NCBI RefSeq assembly: GCF_013185915.1
Contig: NZ_JAAZUH010000003.1
Location: forward strand, 62,001 to 126,000
Direction: 5' to 3'
Length of the DNA stretch: 64,000 bases
Source: Stenotrophomonas bentonitica
Lineage (GTDB): Bacteria; Pseudomonadota; Gammaproteobacteria; Xanthomonadales; Xanthomonadaceae
This document shows, in pieces, positions 22,643 through 30,675 of this stretch. Made by a program: the position numbers and the translations under genes. Positions within the stretch are counted from its first letter, which is position 1. Each line of letters begins with the position of its first letter. The notes beneath the pieces are model-generated. The model had not been told where the DNA came from and searched no databases. It was given only the letters and a program-made list of their open reading frames with translations.

Positions 22643-23476
22643 GTGACCGCCATGACCCCGATTGCCGCCCCCACCTACCTCCACGGCTTCTCCAACACCG
22701 AACAGCACCGCCTCGTCACCCAGGCCCGCCTGCTCGAATCCACTATCTTCAACAGCATCGACTACAGCGGCGCCCAGCGCCTGCTCGAAGTCGGCAGCGG
22801 CGTCGGCGCCCAAACCGAAATCCTCCTGCGCCGCTTCCCCGACCTGCACGTCACCGGCATCGACCTCAGCGACGCCCAGCTTGCCACCGCCCGCCAGAAC
22901 CTCGAAAAGACCCCCTGGTGCAGCGAGCGCTACAGCCTCCTCCAGGGCGACGCCGGCAACCTCCCGTTCGGCGCCCGCGAATTCGACTCCGCCTTCCTCT
23001 GCTGGGTGCTCGAACACGTGCCCTCGCCCGCCCGCGTGCTCAGCGAAGTGCGCCGCGTGCTCGTGCCCGGCTCCCCCGTGTACGTCACCGAAGTCATGAA
23101 CGCCTCGTTCCTGCTCGACCCGTACTCCCCGCATATCTGGCGCTACTGGATGGCCTTCAATGACTTCCAGTACGACCACGGCGGCGACCCCTTCGTCGGC
23201 GCCAAGCTCGGCAACCTGCTGCTCGCCGGCGGCTTCCGCGACGTGCATACCGAAATCAAGACCATCCACCTCGACAACCGCGAACCGGCCCGGCGCAAGA
23301 CCATGATCGCGTTCTGGGAACAGCTGCTGCTGTCGGCTGCGGATCCGTTGCTGGAAGCCGGGCTGGTCGACCAGGAGACCGTGGATGGGATGCGCCGCGA
23401 GTTCTCGCTGGTGCAGAACGATCCGAATGCCGTGTTCTTCTTCTCGTTCGTGCAGGCGCGCGCCACCGTGTATTGA
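22643..23476 (+). CDS. Class I SAM-dependent methyltransferase
   Basis: A 277-residue Rossmann-fold methyltransferase. Motif I LLEVGSGVGAQTEILLRRFP, the acidic end of strand 2 VTGIDLSDAQL, and post-I FDSAFLCWVLEHVPSPARVL are all visible. These bind SAM; the C-terminal half (about 150-277) would bind the acceptor, which is unknown. The GTG at 22643 lies 5 bases after the dusB stop, and an ATG at 22652 is an equally possible start. It is probably co-transcribed with dusB, but there is no evidence that it works on tRNA. Codon use changes from CTC-rich to CTG-rich in its last third. Confidence 0.88.
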   Translation: MTAMTPIAAPTYLHGFSNTEQHRLVTQARLLESTIFNSIDYSGAQRLLEVGSGVGAQTEILLRRFPDLHVTGIDLSDAQLATARQNLEKTPWCSERYSLLQGDAGNLPFGAREFDSAFLCWVLEHVPSPARVLSEVRRVLVPGSPVYVTEVMNASFLLDPYSPHIWRYWMAFNDFQYDHGGDPFVGAKLGNLLLAGGFRDVHTEIKTIHLDNREPARRKTMIAFWEQLLLSAADPLLEAGLVDQETVDGMRREFSLVQNDPNAVFFFSFVQARATVY

Positions 23477-23547
23477 GGCGTTGCGTCGATCAGTATCCGG
23501 CCACAATCGAATGTGGCGTTATCGCGGCGGTCGATTGGGATGCGACC

Positions 23548-24612
23548 CTACCGGGGTCCTGCATCCCCGGGAAGATCAGAGTCCGTGGGCGCGTGCCAGA
23601 TGCGTTCCCACAGTGCGCCGAAGCGGCGCTTCGCGCGTGCCCGGCCCTGCTCGCCTTCGTACGCTGGCCGTAGTTGCTCCGGCACGATCGCCACCCAGCG
23701 GTCGCCCTCCGCGCGCGCCACCGCGAACGTGAACGTGTAATCCGGCTCCAGCCCCATGCGCAGGTCGCTCAGCTGCAGCCGATCGTCCACCACCTGCGCG
23801 CGCATGAAGCCCCGGTTGAACCAGTTCAGGCGTGCCACCGCCGGAATGTGTGCCGCCTGCCGCAGCGCCTGCACGTTCGACGGGTAGCCCCGGAACGTCA
23901 TCGGACCGCGGTCGGCCACCACCGAGCGCTCGCCGATCACATAGCCGCCCGGCGTCATCGCCACCACCTGCCACAGCAGCGTGTTGAACGGCGTCGCCAC
24001 CGAAAAGCGCGGTGCATCTCCGAGCCCCATCGCCGCCAGCGCACGGTCCGCCTCGCGCTCCACCTGCTGCTTGGCCAGCAGCGACCAGCCCAGGTACCCC
24101 GTGCTCAGCACCAGCCCCGCCAGCAGCGCCTTCTGCGCCAGCGGCCGGCTGCGCGCGAACCACGCCACGATGCAGCCCAGCAGCAGCCACACCGTTTACA
24201 GCGGATCGATGATGAACACACTCGACCACATCGTCGGCGGCGGCGTGAACGGCCACCACAGCTGTGTGCCGTACACGGTGAACGCGTCCAGCAGCGGGTG
24301 CGTGATCAAGGACAGCAGGATCGCCCAGAACCAGCGCCCCGGTGCCTGCGCCACCCGGCCGTGGCCGTAGCGTTTGAACAGCCACCAGATCAGCGCCGCC
24401 ACCCAGGGCAGCACCAGCAGCGAATGGCTGTAGCTGCGGTGTTCGGTCATCAGCGCCACCGGATCGGCAGCGGTGAAGGCCAGCAGCAGGGCATCCAGGT
24501 CCGGCAGCGTGCCCAGCGCCGCACCGGCCAGCAGGGCGGCGCGGCGGTGGCCGGCAGGGGCGATGGCGGCGGAGACGGCGCCGCCCAGAACGATCTGGCT
24601 AAGGGAATCCAT
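23548..24612 (-). pseudogene. YdjM-like membrane metal-dependent hydrolase, split by in-frame TAA
   Basis: The N-terminal part (24612-24199) reads MDSLSQIVLGGAVSAAIAPA and continues with the YdjM/DUF457 metal site LGTLPDLDALL, HRSYSHSLLVLPW and LITHPLLDAFTVYG. It ends at FIIDPL followed by TAA (24198-24196). Reading straight on in the same frame gives TVWLLLGCIVAWF and a C-terminal periplasmic domain to 23548. Family members continue DPLYT at this point, so a TAC or TAT tyrosine codon appears to have become TAA by one base. Together the parts make a 355-codon reading frame. It may be a recent pseudogene, a sequencing error, or a truncated but active N-terminal domain. Confidence 0.85.
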
Positions 24613-24663
24613 CGGCCGATGGTACGGGAGCGAAGGGGATTAAGGGCGTGGCTGGCACCGCTT

Positions 24664-24748
24664 GGGACACGCATGGCGTGTCGCTACGCGTTGCGAGCCA
24701 TGCACCGTGGGTTCCGCCGGCCGCGTAGTGACACGCCATGCGTGTCTC
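24664..24748. repeat. Inverted pair of SMAG elements
   Basis: A minus-oriented copy (24664-24687, ending CTAC) and a plus-oriented copy (24725-24748, starting GTAG) face each other across 37 bases. Each is itself a palindrome of GACACGC and GCGTGTC. Together they can form a stem of about 25 bases. The pair lies between the YdjM-like pseudogene and the metallophosphoesterase end. Confidence 0.85.
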
Positions 24749-24752
24749 GCCA

Positions 24753-25652
24753 TCAAACCGAAGCCCGCCTCGCCACCACCAGCTGCACCACTGTCTGCCC
24801 GTGATGATCCATCAGCCGCAGGGAACCATCCGCATCCTCCGCCAGCGCGGTCAGGCTTTCCACCCAATCCCCATCGTTGGCGTAGACCAGCCCGTTCCGC
24901 TCGACCAGCGCCGCGCGATGGATGTGCCCGCACACGATCCCGTCCAGCCCACGCTGGCGCACATCCGCCAGGCCCGCATGCACGAACCGCTCGATGTAGG
25001 CCTCGGCCGCGCTGCTGCGCTTCTTCAGGAACGCCGACAGCGACCAGTAGCGCAGGCCCAGCCGGCCCCGTACCGCATTGAGCAGCCGGTTGCCGGTGAG
25101 GATCCGGTAGTACAGCCAGTCGCCGAAGCGCTCCTGCAGCCCGCCGAAGTGGGTCGCCCCATCGTAGTCGTCGCCGTGTACCACCAGCAGCCGTCGCCCG
25201 TCTGCCGTGGTGTGGATGGCCCGGCGCCGCACCCGCATCGCCGGCAGCATCAGCCCGCACAGCTGGCGCAGGGAGGCGTCGTGGTTGCCCGGGATGTACA
25301 CGATCTCGGTTCCCGCCCGGCGCAGCGCGTGCAGCGCCTCGATCACCGCGCTGTGTGCCGCGCCCCAGCTGGCGCGGCGCTGCGCCAGCCACCACAGGTC
25401 GACGATGTCGCCCACCAGATAAAGGCGCTGGCAGCGCAGCCGGAACAGGAACCGGGCCAGCTCGGCCGCGTGGCAGTGGCGCGCGCCCAGATGCACGTCG
25501 GACAGGAAGATGGTCCGGCGCCAGGGAAAGGGGGCGTCTTCCGCCGGCGGCGTTGCGACCGGGCGGCCGGCGGCGGCGGGATGTTCGGCCGGTGGACCAC
25601 CCTCCCACCAGGCGGTTTCACGGAACTGCAGACGCGGCTCGAGATCGTGCAT
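24753..25652 (-). CDS. LpxH-like metallophosphoesterase
   Basis: A 299-residue calcineurin-type phosphoesterase. All metal-site motifs are in order: LSDVHLGA (about 50-57), VGDIVDLWW, IPGNHD, LLVVHGDDYD and CGHIHRA. The motif spacing and VHGDDYDGATHF are typical of UDP-2,3-diacylglucosamine hydrolase relatives, which cut the lipid A precursor to lipid X. It carries an extra 45-residue proline-rich N-terminus, so it may be a paralogue (LpxH2-type) rather than the main LpxH. No membrane segment is obvious. Single gene, divergent from metK across 304 bases. Confidence 0.85.
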   Translation of the reverse strand: MHDLEPRLQFRETAWWEGGPPAEHPAAAGRPVATPPAEDAPFPWRRTIFLSDVHLGARHCHAAELARFLFRLRCQRLYLVGDIVDLWWLAQRRASWGAAHSAVIEALHALRRAGTEIVYIPGNHDASLRQLCGLMLPAMRVRRRAIHTTADGRRLLVVHGDDYDGATHFGGLQERFGDWLYYRILTGNRLLNAVRGRLGLRYWSLSAFLKKRSSAAEAYIERFVHAGLADVRQRGLDGIVCGHIHRAALVERNGLVYANDGDWVESLTALAEDADGSLRLMDHHGQTVVQLVVARRASV

Positions 25653-25956
25653 GGCACTTGCTCCGGGGCGGCTGAATGGCCCGCAGCCTGCGCCCGGCGT
25701 GCGGCAACCACGTGACCGTCCGGCGGCAGGGCGATGACGGAGACCCGCCAGAGGCCCGCCCGACGGGCCGCCCGGCTGTCACGCTGGTGGAACACTGGGC
25801 CCCGACGCTGGGGGCCAATCGCGCTGCACCGGCCCCTGCCGGTGGGCACGCCGGCTTAACCACGGGCAACCCTCGCTGGGCCACAATGCAATGGCGCGAC
25901 TTGCCGTGTATCATTCGCGCCCATCTTTCCATCCGAATCAAAGGATATTACGCCTG
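25653..25956. other. Gene-free divergent region between the metallophosphoesterase and metK
   Basis: A 304-base gap holding the promoters of both genes. A short ACCGGC/GCCGGT hairpin lies near 25830, and TATCAT (25909-25914) is a possible -10 for metK without a convincing -35. No known SAM riboswitch class could be recognised in the leader, nor any protein-coding signal. Confidence 0.5.
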
Positions 25957-27168
25957 ATGTCCAGCTACCTGTTCACCTCCGAATCGGTCTCCGAAGGCCA
26001 TCCGGACAAGATTGCCGACCAGATTTCCGATGCGGTGCTGGACGCGATCCTTGCCCAGGACCAGCGCGCCCGCGTCGCCTGCGAAACCATGGTCAAGACC
26101 GGCGTGGCGATCGTGGCCGGTGAAATCACCACCTCCGCCTGGATCGACCTGGAAGCGGTCACCCGCAAGGTGATCCTGGACATCGGCTATGACAGCTCCG
26201 ACGTCGGCTTCGACGGCGCCACCTGCGGCGTGCTGAACCTGATCGGCAAGCAGTCGCCGCACATCGCCCAGGGCGTGGACCGCAAGAAGCCCGAAGAAAT
26301 GGGCGCTGGCGACCAGGGCCTGATGTTCGGCTATGCCACCAACGAGACCGACAGCTACATGCCGGCCGCGATCCACCTGTCGCACCGCCTGGTCGAGCAG
26401 CAGGCCAAGATCCGCAAGAAGCGCAACTCGGCGCTGTCGTGGCTGCGCCCGGACGCCAAGAGCCAGGTCACCCTGCGCTATGAAAACGGCGAAGTGGCCG
26501 CCATCGACGCTGTGGTCCTGTCGACCCAGCACGCCCCGGGGATCAAGCAGAAGGACCTGATCGAGGCCGTCCGCGAAGAGATCATCAAGCCGGTGCTGCC
26601 GGCCAAGTGGCTGCACAAGGGCACCAAGTTCCACATCAACCCGACCGGCAAGTTCGAGATCGGCGGCCCGGTGGGCGACTGCGGCCTGACCGGCCGCAAG
26701 ATCATCGTCGACACCTACGGCGGCTGGGCCCGTCACGGTGGTGGCGCGTTCTCGGGCAAGGATCCGTCCAAGGTCGACCGTTCGGCCGCCTACGCGGCCC
26801 GTTACGTGGCCAAGAACGTCGTGGCTGCCGGCCTGGCCGACCGTTGCGAAGTGCAGGTCTCCTACGCCATCGGCGTGGCCGAGCCGACCTCGATCTCGGT
26901 CACCACCTTCGGCACCGGCAAGATCAGCGATGACAAGATCGAGAAGCTGATCCGCAAGCACTTCGACCTGCGCCCGTACGGCATCATCAAGATGCTGGAC
27001 CTGATCCACCCGATGTACCAGCAGACCGCAGCCTACGGTCACTTCGGCCGCAAGCCGAAGGACTTCAGCTACCTCAACGGTGCCGGTGAGACGGTCAACG
27101 CCACGGCCTTCTCCTGGGAGAAGACCGACCGCGCCGCCGCCCTGCGTGCGGATGCAAAACTGAAGTGA
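25957..27168 (+). CDS. metK: S-adenosylmethionine synthetase
   Basis: A 403-residue cytoplasmic enzyme that joins ATP and methionine to make SAM. The opening [20 protein letters not shown] has the ATP-binding [17 protein letters not shown] is the family signature 1 region, and [19 protein letters not shown] and [19 protein letters not shown] carry the phosphate and metal sites. Start 25957 follows AAAGGATAT, a good ribosome site. Leucine is nearly all CTG, as expected of a highly expressed gene. Two SMAG elements and a terminator follow it, so it is a single-gene unit. Confidence 0.98.
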   Translation: MSSYLFTSESVSEGHPDKIADQISDAVLDAILAQDQRARVACETMVKTGVAIVAGEITTSAWIDLEAVTRKVILDIGYDSSDVGFDGATCGVLNLIGKQSPHIAQGVDRKKPEEMGAGDQGLMFGYATNETDSYMPAAIHLSHRLVEQQAKIRKKRNSALSWLRPDAKSQVTLRYENGEVAAIDAVVLSTQHAPGIKQKDLIEAVREEIIKPVLPAKWLHKGTKFHINPTGKFEIGGPVGDCGLTGRKIIVDTYGGWARHGGGAFSGKDPSKVDRSAAYAARYVAKNVVAAGLADRCEVQVSYAIGVAEPTSISVTTFGTGKISDDKIEKLIRKHFDLRPYGIIKMLDLIHPMYQQTAAYGHFGRKPKDFSYLNGAGETVNATAFSWEKTDRAAALRADAKLK

Positions 27169-27169
27169 G

Positions 27170-27227
27170 GTAGTGCCGGGCTCTGCCCGGCAGCAACCAG
27201 GTGCAGCCGGGCAGAGCCCGGCTCTAC
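27170..27227. repeat. Inverted pair of SMAG elements after metK
   Basis: A plus copy (27170-27192, GTAGTGCCGGGCTCTGCCC) and a minus copy (27205-27227) with the GTAG ends outermost, 12 bases apart. Each copy can fold alone, or both can form one long stem. The first starts 1 base after the metK stop. Confidence 0.88.
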
Positions 27228-27234
27228 CCGAAAA

Positions 27235-27260
27235 GGGCCGCGAAAGCGGCCCTTCTCGTT
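27235..27260 (+). terminator. Rho-independent terminator of metK
   Basis: GGGCCGC-GAAA-GCGGCCC followed by TTCTCGTTT. It lies 66 bases after metK, just past the SMAG pair, and 20 bases ahead of the thioesterase gene. Confidence 0.85.
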
Positions 27261-27280
27261 TGCGGCGTTACACTCCTGCC

Positions 27281-27784
27281 ATGCCCGACGAAATCAAATC
27301 CCACCAGCTCACCATGACCGTGCTGATGGCACCGGAAATGGCCAACTTCTCCGGCAAGGTCCACGGCGGCGCGATCCTGCGCCTGCTCGACCAGGTCGCC
27401 TACGCCTGCGCCAGCCGCTATGCCGGCCGCTACGTGGTCACCCTCTCGGTGGACCAGGTGACCTTCCGCGAACCGATCGCGGTGGGTGAGCTGGTCACCT
27501 TTCTTGCCTCGGTGAACTACACCGGCACCTCGTCCATGGAAGTGGGGGTCAAGGTGGTGGCCGAGGACATCCTCAAGCGCAGCGTGCGGCATGCCAACAG
27601 CTGCTTCTTCACCATGGTCGCGGTGGATGACGACGGCCGGCCGACCCCGGTACCGCCGCTGGAGCTGGAGAGCAGCAACCAGCGGAGGCGGAATGCGGCG
27701 GCGTTGCTGCGCCGGCAGCTGCGGGCCGAGATGGAGCAAAGGCAGCGCGAGCTGCTCGCGTCAAACCCGCCGACAGCCGAGTAG
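27281..27784 (+). CDS. Acyl-CoA thioesterase, hotdog fold (YciA/BACH-like)
   Basis: A 167-residue hotdog protein. MANFSGKVHGGAILRLLDQVAY (split around 17-38) is the acyl-CoA thioesterase signature with the active-site Asn and Asp, and VTLSVDQVTFREPIAVGELV is the second hotdog strand pair. It would hydrolyse acyl-CoA esters in the cytoplasm. The C-terminal 35 residues are charged and probably helical (QRRRNAAALLRRQL). Its TAG stop is formed by the GTAG end of a SMAG element. Confidence 0.9.
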   Translation: MPDEIKSHQLTMTVLMAPEMANFSGKVHGGAILRLLDQVAYACASRYAGRYVVTLSVDQVTFREPIAVGELVTFLASVNYTGTSSMEVGVKVVAEDILKRSVRHANSCFFTMVAVDDDGRPTPVPPLELESSNQRRRNAAALLRRQLRAEMEQRQRELLASNPPTAE

Positions 27785-27854
27785 TGCCGGCCGCTGGCCG
27801 GCTCTTCCGGATGCTTCCGACAGGTGCGTGGAGCCGGCCGGCGGCCGGCACTAC
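27781..27854. repeat. Inverted pair of SMAG elements, the first supplying a stop codon
   Basis: The plus copy (27781-27804) has its TAG as the thioesterase stop codon (27782-27784). The minus copy (27831-27854) faces it with GTAG at the outer end, 26 bases away. Both are of the GCCGGCC class. The pair lies between the convergent thioesterase and ppc genes. Confidence 0.88.
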
Positions 27855-27867
27855 GGGACACGCCTGG

Positions 27868-30579
27868 TCAGCCGGTGTTCTGTACGCCCTGCGAAACGCC
27901 GTTTACGCACGCCACCAACGCGCGCAGCACGTCGTCGTCTTCCCCACCACTCTCGCGCCAGCGGCGCAGCAGGTCGACCTGCAGCACGCTGATCGGGTCG
28001 ATGTAGGGATTGCGCAGGCGGATCGACAGCGCCAGGCGCTGGTCGTGCTGCAGCAGGGCGTCCTGGCCGGTGATGGCCAGGATCAGGCGGCCGGTCAGCG
28101 CAAGCTCACGCTGGATCTGCGGGAAGAACGTGTCGTGCAGCGGCCCGGCCAGCTGCGAGAACTGCTCGGCAATGGTGATGTCGCCCTTGGACAGCACCAT
28201 CGCGATGTCGTCCAGGAAAGTGCTGAAGAACGGCCAGTCGCGCGCCATCTCCTGCAGGGTCGCCTCGTGCCCAGCATCGATCGCCGCCTGCAAACCGCTG
28301 CCCACCCCGTACCAGCCCGGAATCACCGCGCGCGCCTGGCTCCAGGCGAACACCCACGGAATCGCGCGCAGGTTGCCCAGCGCCGCGTCCTGGCCCAGCC
28401 GGCGTGACGGGCGCGAGCCCAGCGTCATCCGCTCGATCACGTCGATCGGCGTGGCGCGGCGGAAGTACTGCATGAAGTCCGGCTGGCCGACGAACGCGCG
28501 ATAGGCCTCGGCGCTCTTTTCCGCGACCCGATCCATCACCGGCCGCCACTGCGCTTCGCGCGGCTCCGGCGCCCGCGGACGCAGGCTCGAACGCAGCACC
28601 GCGCCGGTGGACTGCTCCAGCGAGCGCAGCGCCAGAGCGCGGATGCCGTACTTGCGGTGGATCACCTCGCCCTGCTCGGTGACCCGCAGGCGGCCGTCGA
28701 TACTGCCGCGTGGCGAGGCGTCGACCGCGTCGGTGGTCTTGCCGCCGCCCCGACTGATCGAGCCGCCCCGGCCATGGAAGAAGGTCAGGCGGATGCCGCT
28801 CTCGGCGGCCACCTCCAGCAGCTCCACCTGCGCGCGCTGCAGGCCCCAGCGCGAGGCGGCGATGCCGCCGTCCTTGCCGCTGTCGGAGTAGCCCAGCATC
28901 ACCATCTGCACGTCGTCGCGCGCGGTGAGGTGCGCGCGGTAGACCGGGTCGGCCAGCAGGTCGCGCAGGGTGTCGGTGCCGCGCTGCAGGTCGTCCACGG
29001 TTTCGAACAGCGGCGCGATGTCCAGCGGCACCGCGCGGCTGTCGTCGACCAGTCCGCCGCGCCGTGCCAGCGCCAGCACCGCCAGCACGTCGCTGCGGTC
29101 GTGCGCCATGGAGATGATGTAACTGCCCAGCGCATCGGCACCGTGGCGGCGGCGCGCATCGGCCAGCGCGGCGAACACCGCGTCCAACCGCTGGCCGCCC
29201 TCTTCCGTGCTCGCTGGAAGCGCCTGCTCGCCGCTTGCGAACGGCGCCAGACGGCGCGCCCGGGTCACCGCGTCGGCGGCGTCCCACGCGTCCTGCCCGT
29301 CCAGCACGCTGGCCAGCGCGCGGCCATGCACGCTCGACTCCTGGCGCACGTCCAGCCTTGCCAGGTGGAAGCCGAAGGTCCGCACCCGCCACAGCAGGCG
29401 ACGCACCGCGAAGCCACCGGCGTGGTCGCCCTTGTTGGCGTGCAGGCTGTCGAGGATCAGGGTGATGTCGTCTTCCAGCTCCTGCGGCGAGGCGTACGCA
29501 CCGTCCGCATCGTCCAGCGTGGCCTGCACGCGCGCACGCATGCGGTCGTTGAGCAGGCGGTACGGCATGTCGGCGTGGCGCGGGCGCGACACCACCTTCG
29601 GCAGCAGCTGCTGGTAGTGCGCGACCCGGGCCTGCAGCGCGTCGCTGACCGCGACCCGCTCGGTGGACTGGCTGAGCAGGCTGGCCAGCTGCAGCAGGTC
29701 CTTCTGGTAGCGGCCGAGCACGGCCTGGCGCTGCGCATCGAGCGTGTTGCGGATGGTGCCGGCGTCCACGTTCGGGTTGCCGTCCATGTCGCCGCCCACC
29801 CAGGTGCCGAAGCGCAGCAGGCGTGGCAGCGGCACGCTCCCGCCATAGGTATCGAGCAGCGCCTGCTGCAGCGATTCGTACAGCACCGGAATCACCCGGT
29901 ACAGCACCTGCACCAGGTAGAAGCCGACGTGTTCGCGTTCGTCGTCGACGGTCGGCCGCACCGGCGAGGAATCCGTGGTCTGCCACGACGCGGTGAGCGC
30001 CATGCGGAAGCGCGCCGCATCGGCGGCGGCTTCACCGGGCGTGCGCTGGCCGTCGAGGTTGTCGACCAGGCTGGCCACCATGAGCTGTTCTTTTTCCAGC
30101 AACGCGCGGCGCACCGCTTCGGTGGGGTGCGCGGTGAATACCGGTTCGATGTCGATCCGCGGCAGCCACTGCGCCAGCTCGTCCAGGCTCACGCCCTGCG
30201 CCTTCAGCTGCTGCAGCGCGTCCTGCAGGCCGTCCGGCTGGGGTGCGGCGGTGCCGGCGCGCTGGTAGTCGCGACGGCGGCGGATGCGGTGCACGCGCTC
30301 GGCGATGTTCACCACCTGGAAGTAGGTACTGAACGCACGCACCATCGATTCGGCGCGTTCCGGTGCAAGCCCGGCCAGCGCATCGTTGAGGTCGGAGATC
30401 GGCGCGTCGCTTTCGCGGCGCGCGATCGCGCGGGTGCGCACCTGTTCCACATCATCGAAGAACTGCATGGAGACCTGCTCGGCGAGCAGGTCGCCGACCA
30501 GCGCACCGAGACGGCGCACATCGTCACGCAGGGGAATGTCGGGGGTGGCAAAGACGATGCTGCTGCGGTACTCGTTCAT
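27868..30579 (-). CDS. ppc: Phosphoenolpyruvate carboxylase
   Basis: A 903-residue enzyme that carboxylates phosphoenolpyruvate to oxaloacetate, refilling the TCA cycle. Catalytic His151 lies in [38 protein letters not shown] and the C-terminal QNTG end (the allosteric aspartate-binding tail) are all present. Length is typical of proteobacterial PEPC. It is a single gene followed by the SMAG pair. The 96-base gap before it shows no distinct regulatory motif. Confidence 0.97.
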   Translation of the reverse strand: MNEYRSSIVFATPDIPLRDDVRRLGALVGDLLAEQVSMQFFDDVEQVRTRAIARRESDAPISDLNDALAGLAPERAESMVRAFSTYFQVVNIAERVHRIRRRRDYQRAGTAAPQPDGLQDALQQLKAQGVSLDELAQWLPRIDIEPVFTAHPTEAVRRALLEKEQLMVASLVDNLDGQRTPGEAAADAARFRMALTASWQTTDSSPVRPTVDDEREHVGFYLVQVLYRVIPVLYESLQQALLDTYGGSVPLPRLLRFGTWVGGDMDGNPNVDAGTIRNTLDAQRQAVLGRYQKDLLQLASLLSQSTERVAVSDALQARVAHYQQLLPKVVSRPRHADMPYRLLNDRMRARVQATLDDADGAYASPQELEDDITLILDSLHANKGDHAGGFAVRRLLWRVRTFGFHLARLDVRQESSVHGRALASVLDGQDAWDAADAVTRARRLAPFASGEQALPASTEEGGQRLDAVFAALADARRRHGADALGSYIISMAHDRSDVLAVLALARRGGLVDDSRAVPLDIAPLFETVDDLQRGTDTLRDLLADPVYRAHLTARDDVQMVMLGYSDSGKDGGIAASRWGLQRAQVELLEVAAESGIRLTFFHGRGGSISRGGGKTTDAVDASPRGSIDGRLRVTEQGEVIHRKYGIRALALRSLEQSTGAVLRSSLRPRAPEPREAQWRPVMDRVAEKSAEAYRAFVGQPDFMQYFRRATPIDVIERMTLGSRPSRRLGQDAALGNLRAIPWVFAWSQARAVIPGWYGVGSGLQAAIDAGHEATLQEMARDWPFFSTFLDDIAMVLSKGDITIAEQFSQLAGPLHDTFFPQIQRELALTGRLILAITGQDALLQHDQRLALSIRLRNPYIDPISVLQVDLLRRWRESGGEDDDVLRALVACVNGVSQGVQNTG

Positions 30580-30675
30580 CTGCGACGCACTGGCCTGAAG
30601 GAACGGAATCCTTCAAGCCTAACCCAGATTGCGCGGCGATCCTTGTCGCGCAAATGGTTTCAATTGCATGTGTTG

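Noticed and set aside
24196..24612. Treating the YdjM-like pieces as two independent genes
   Set aside because: They are in the same frame, separated only by TAA, and each lacks the half found in the other; one broken gene is simpler.
25653..25956. SAM riboswitch in front of metK
   Set aside because: No known SAM-I, SAM-II or SAM-IV core could be matched; only short GC hairpins are present.
27170..27854. CRISPR array suggested by regularly recurring GC-rich repeats around metK and the thioesterase gene
   Set aside because: Repeats are 23-base palindromes in alternating orientation at uneven spacing, with no spacers of equal length and no cas genes; they are SMAG elements.
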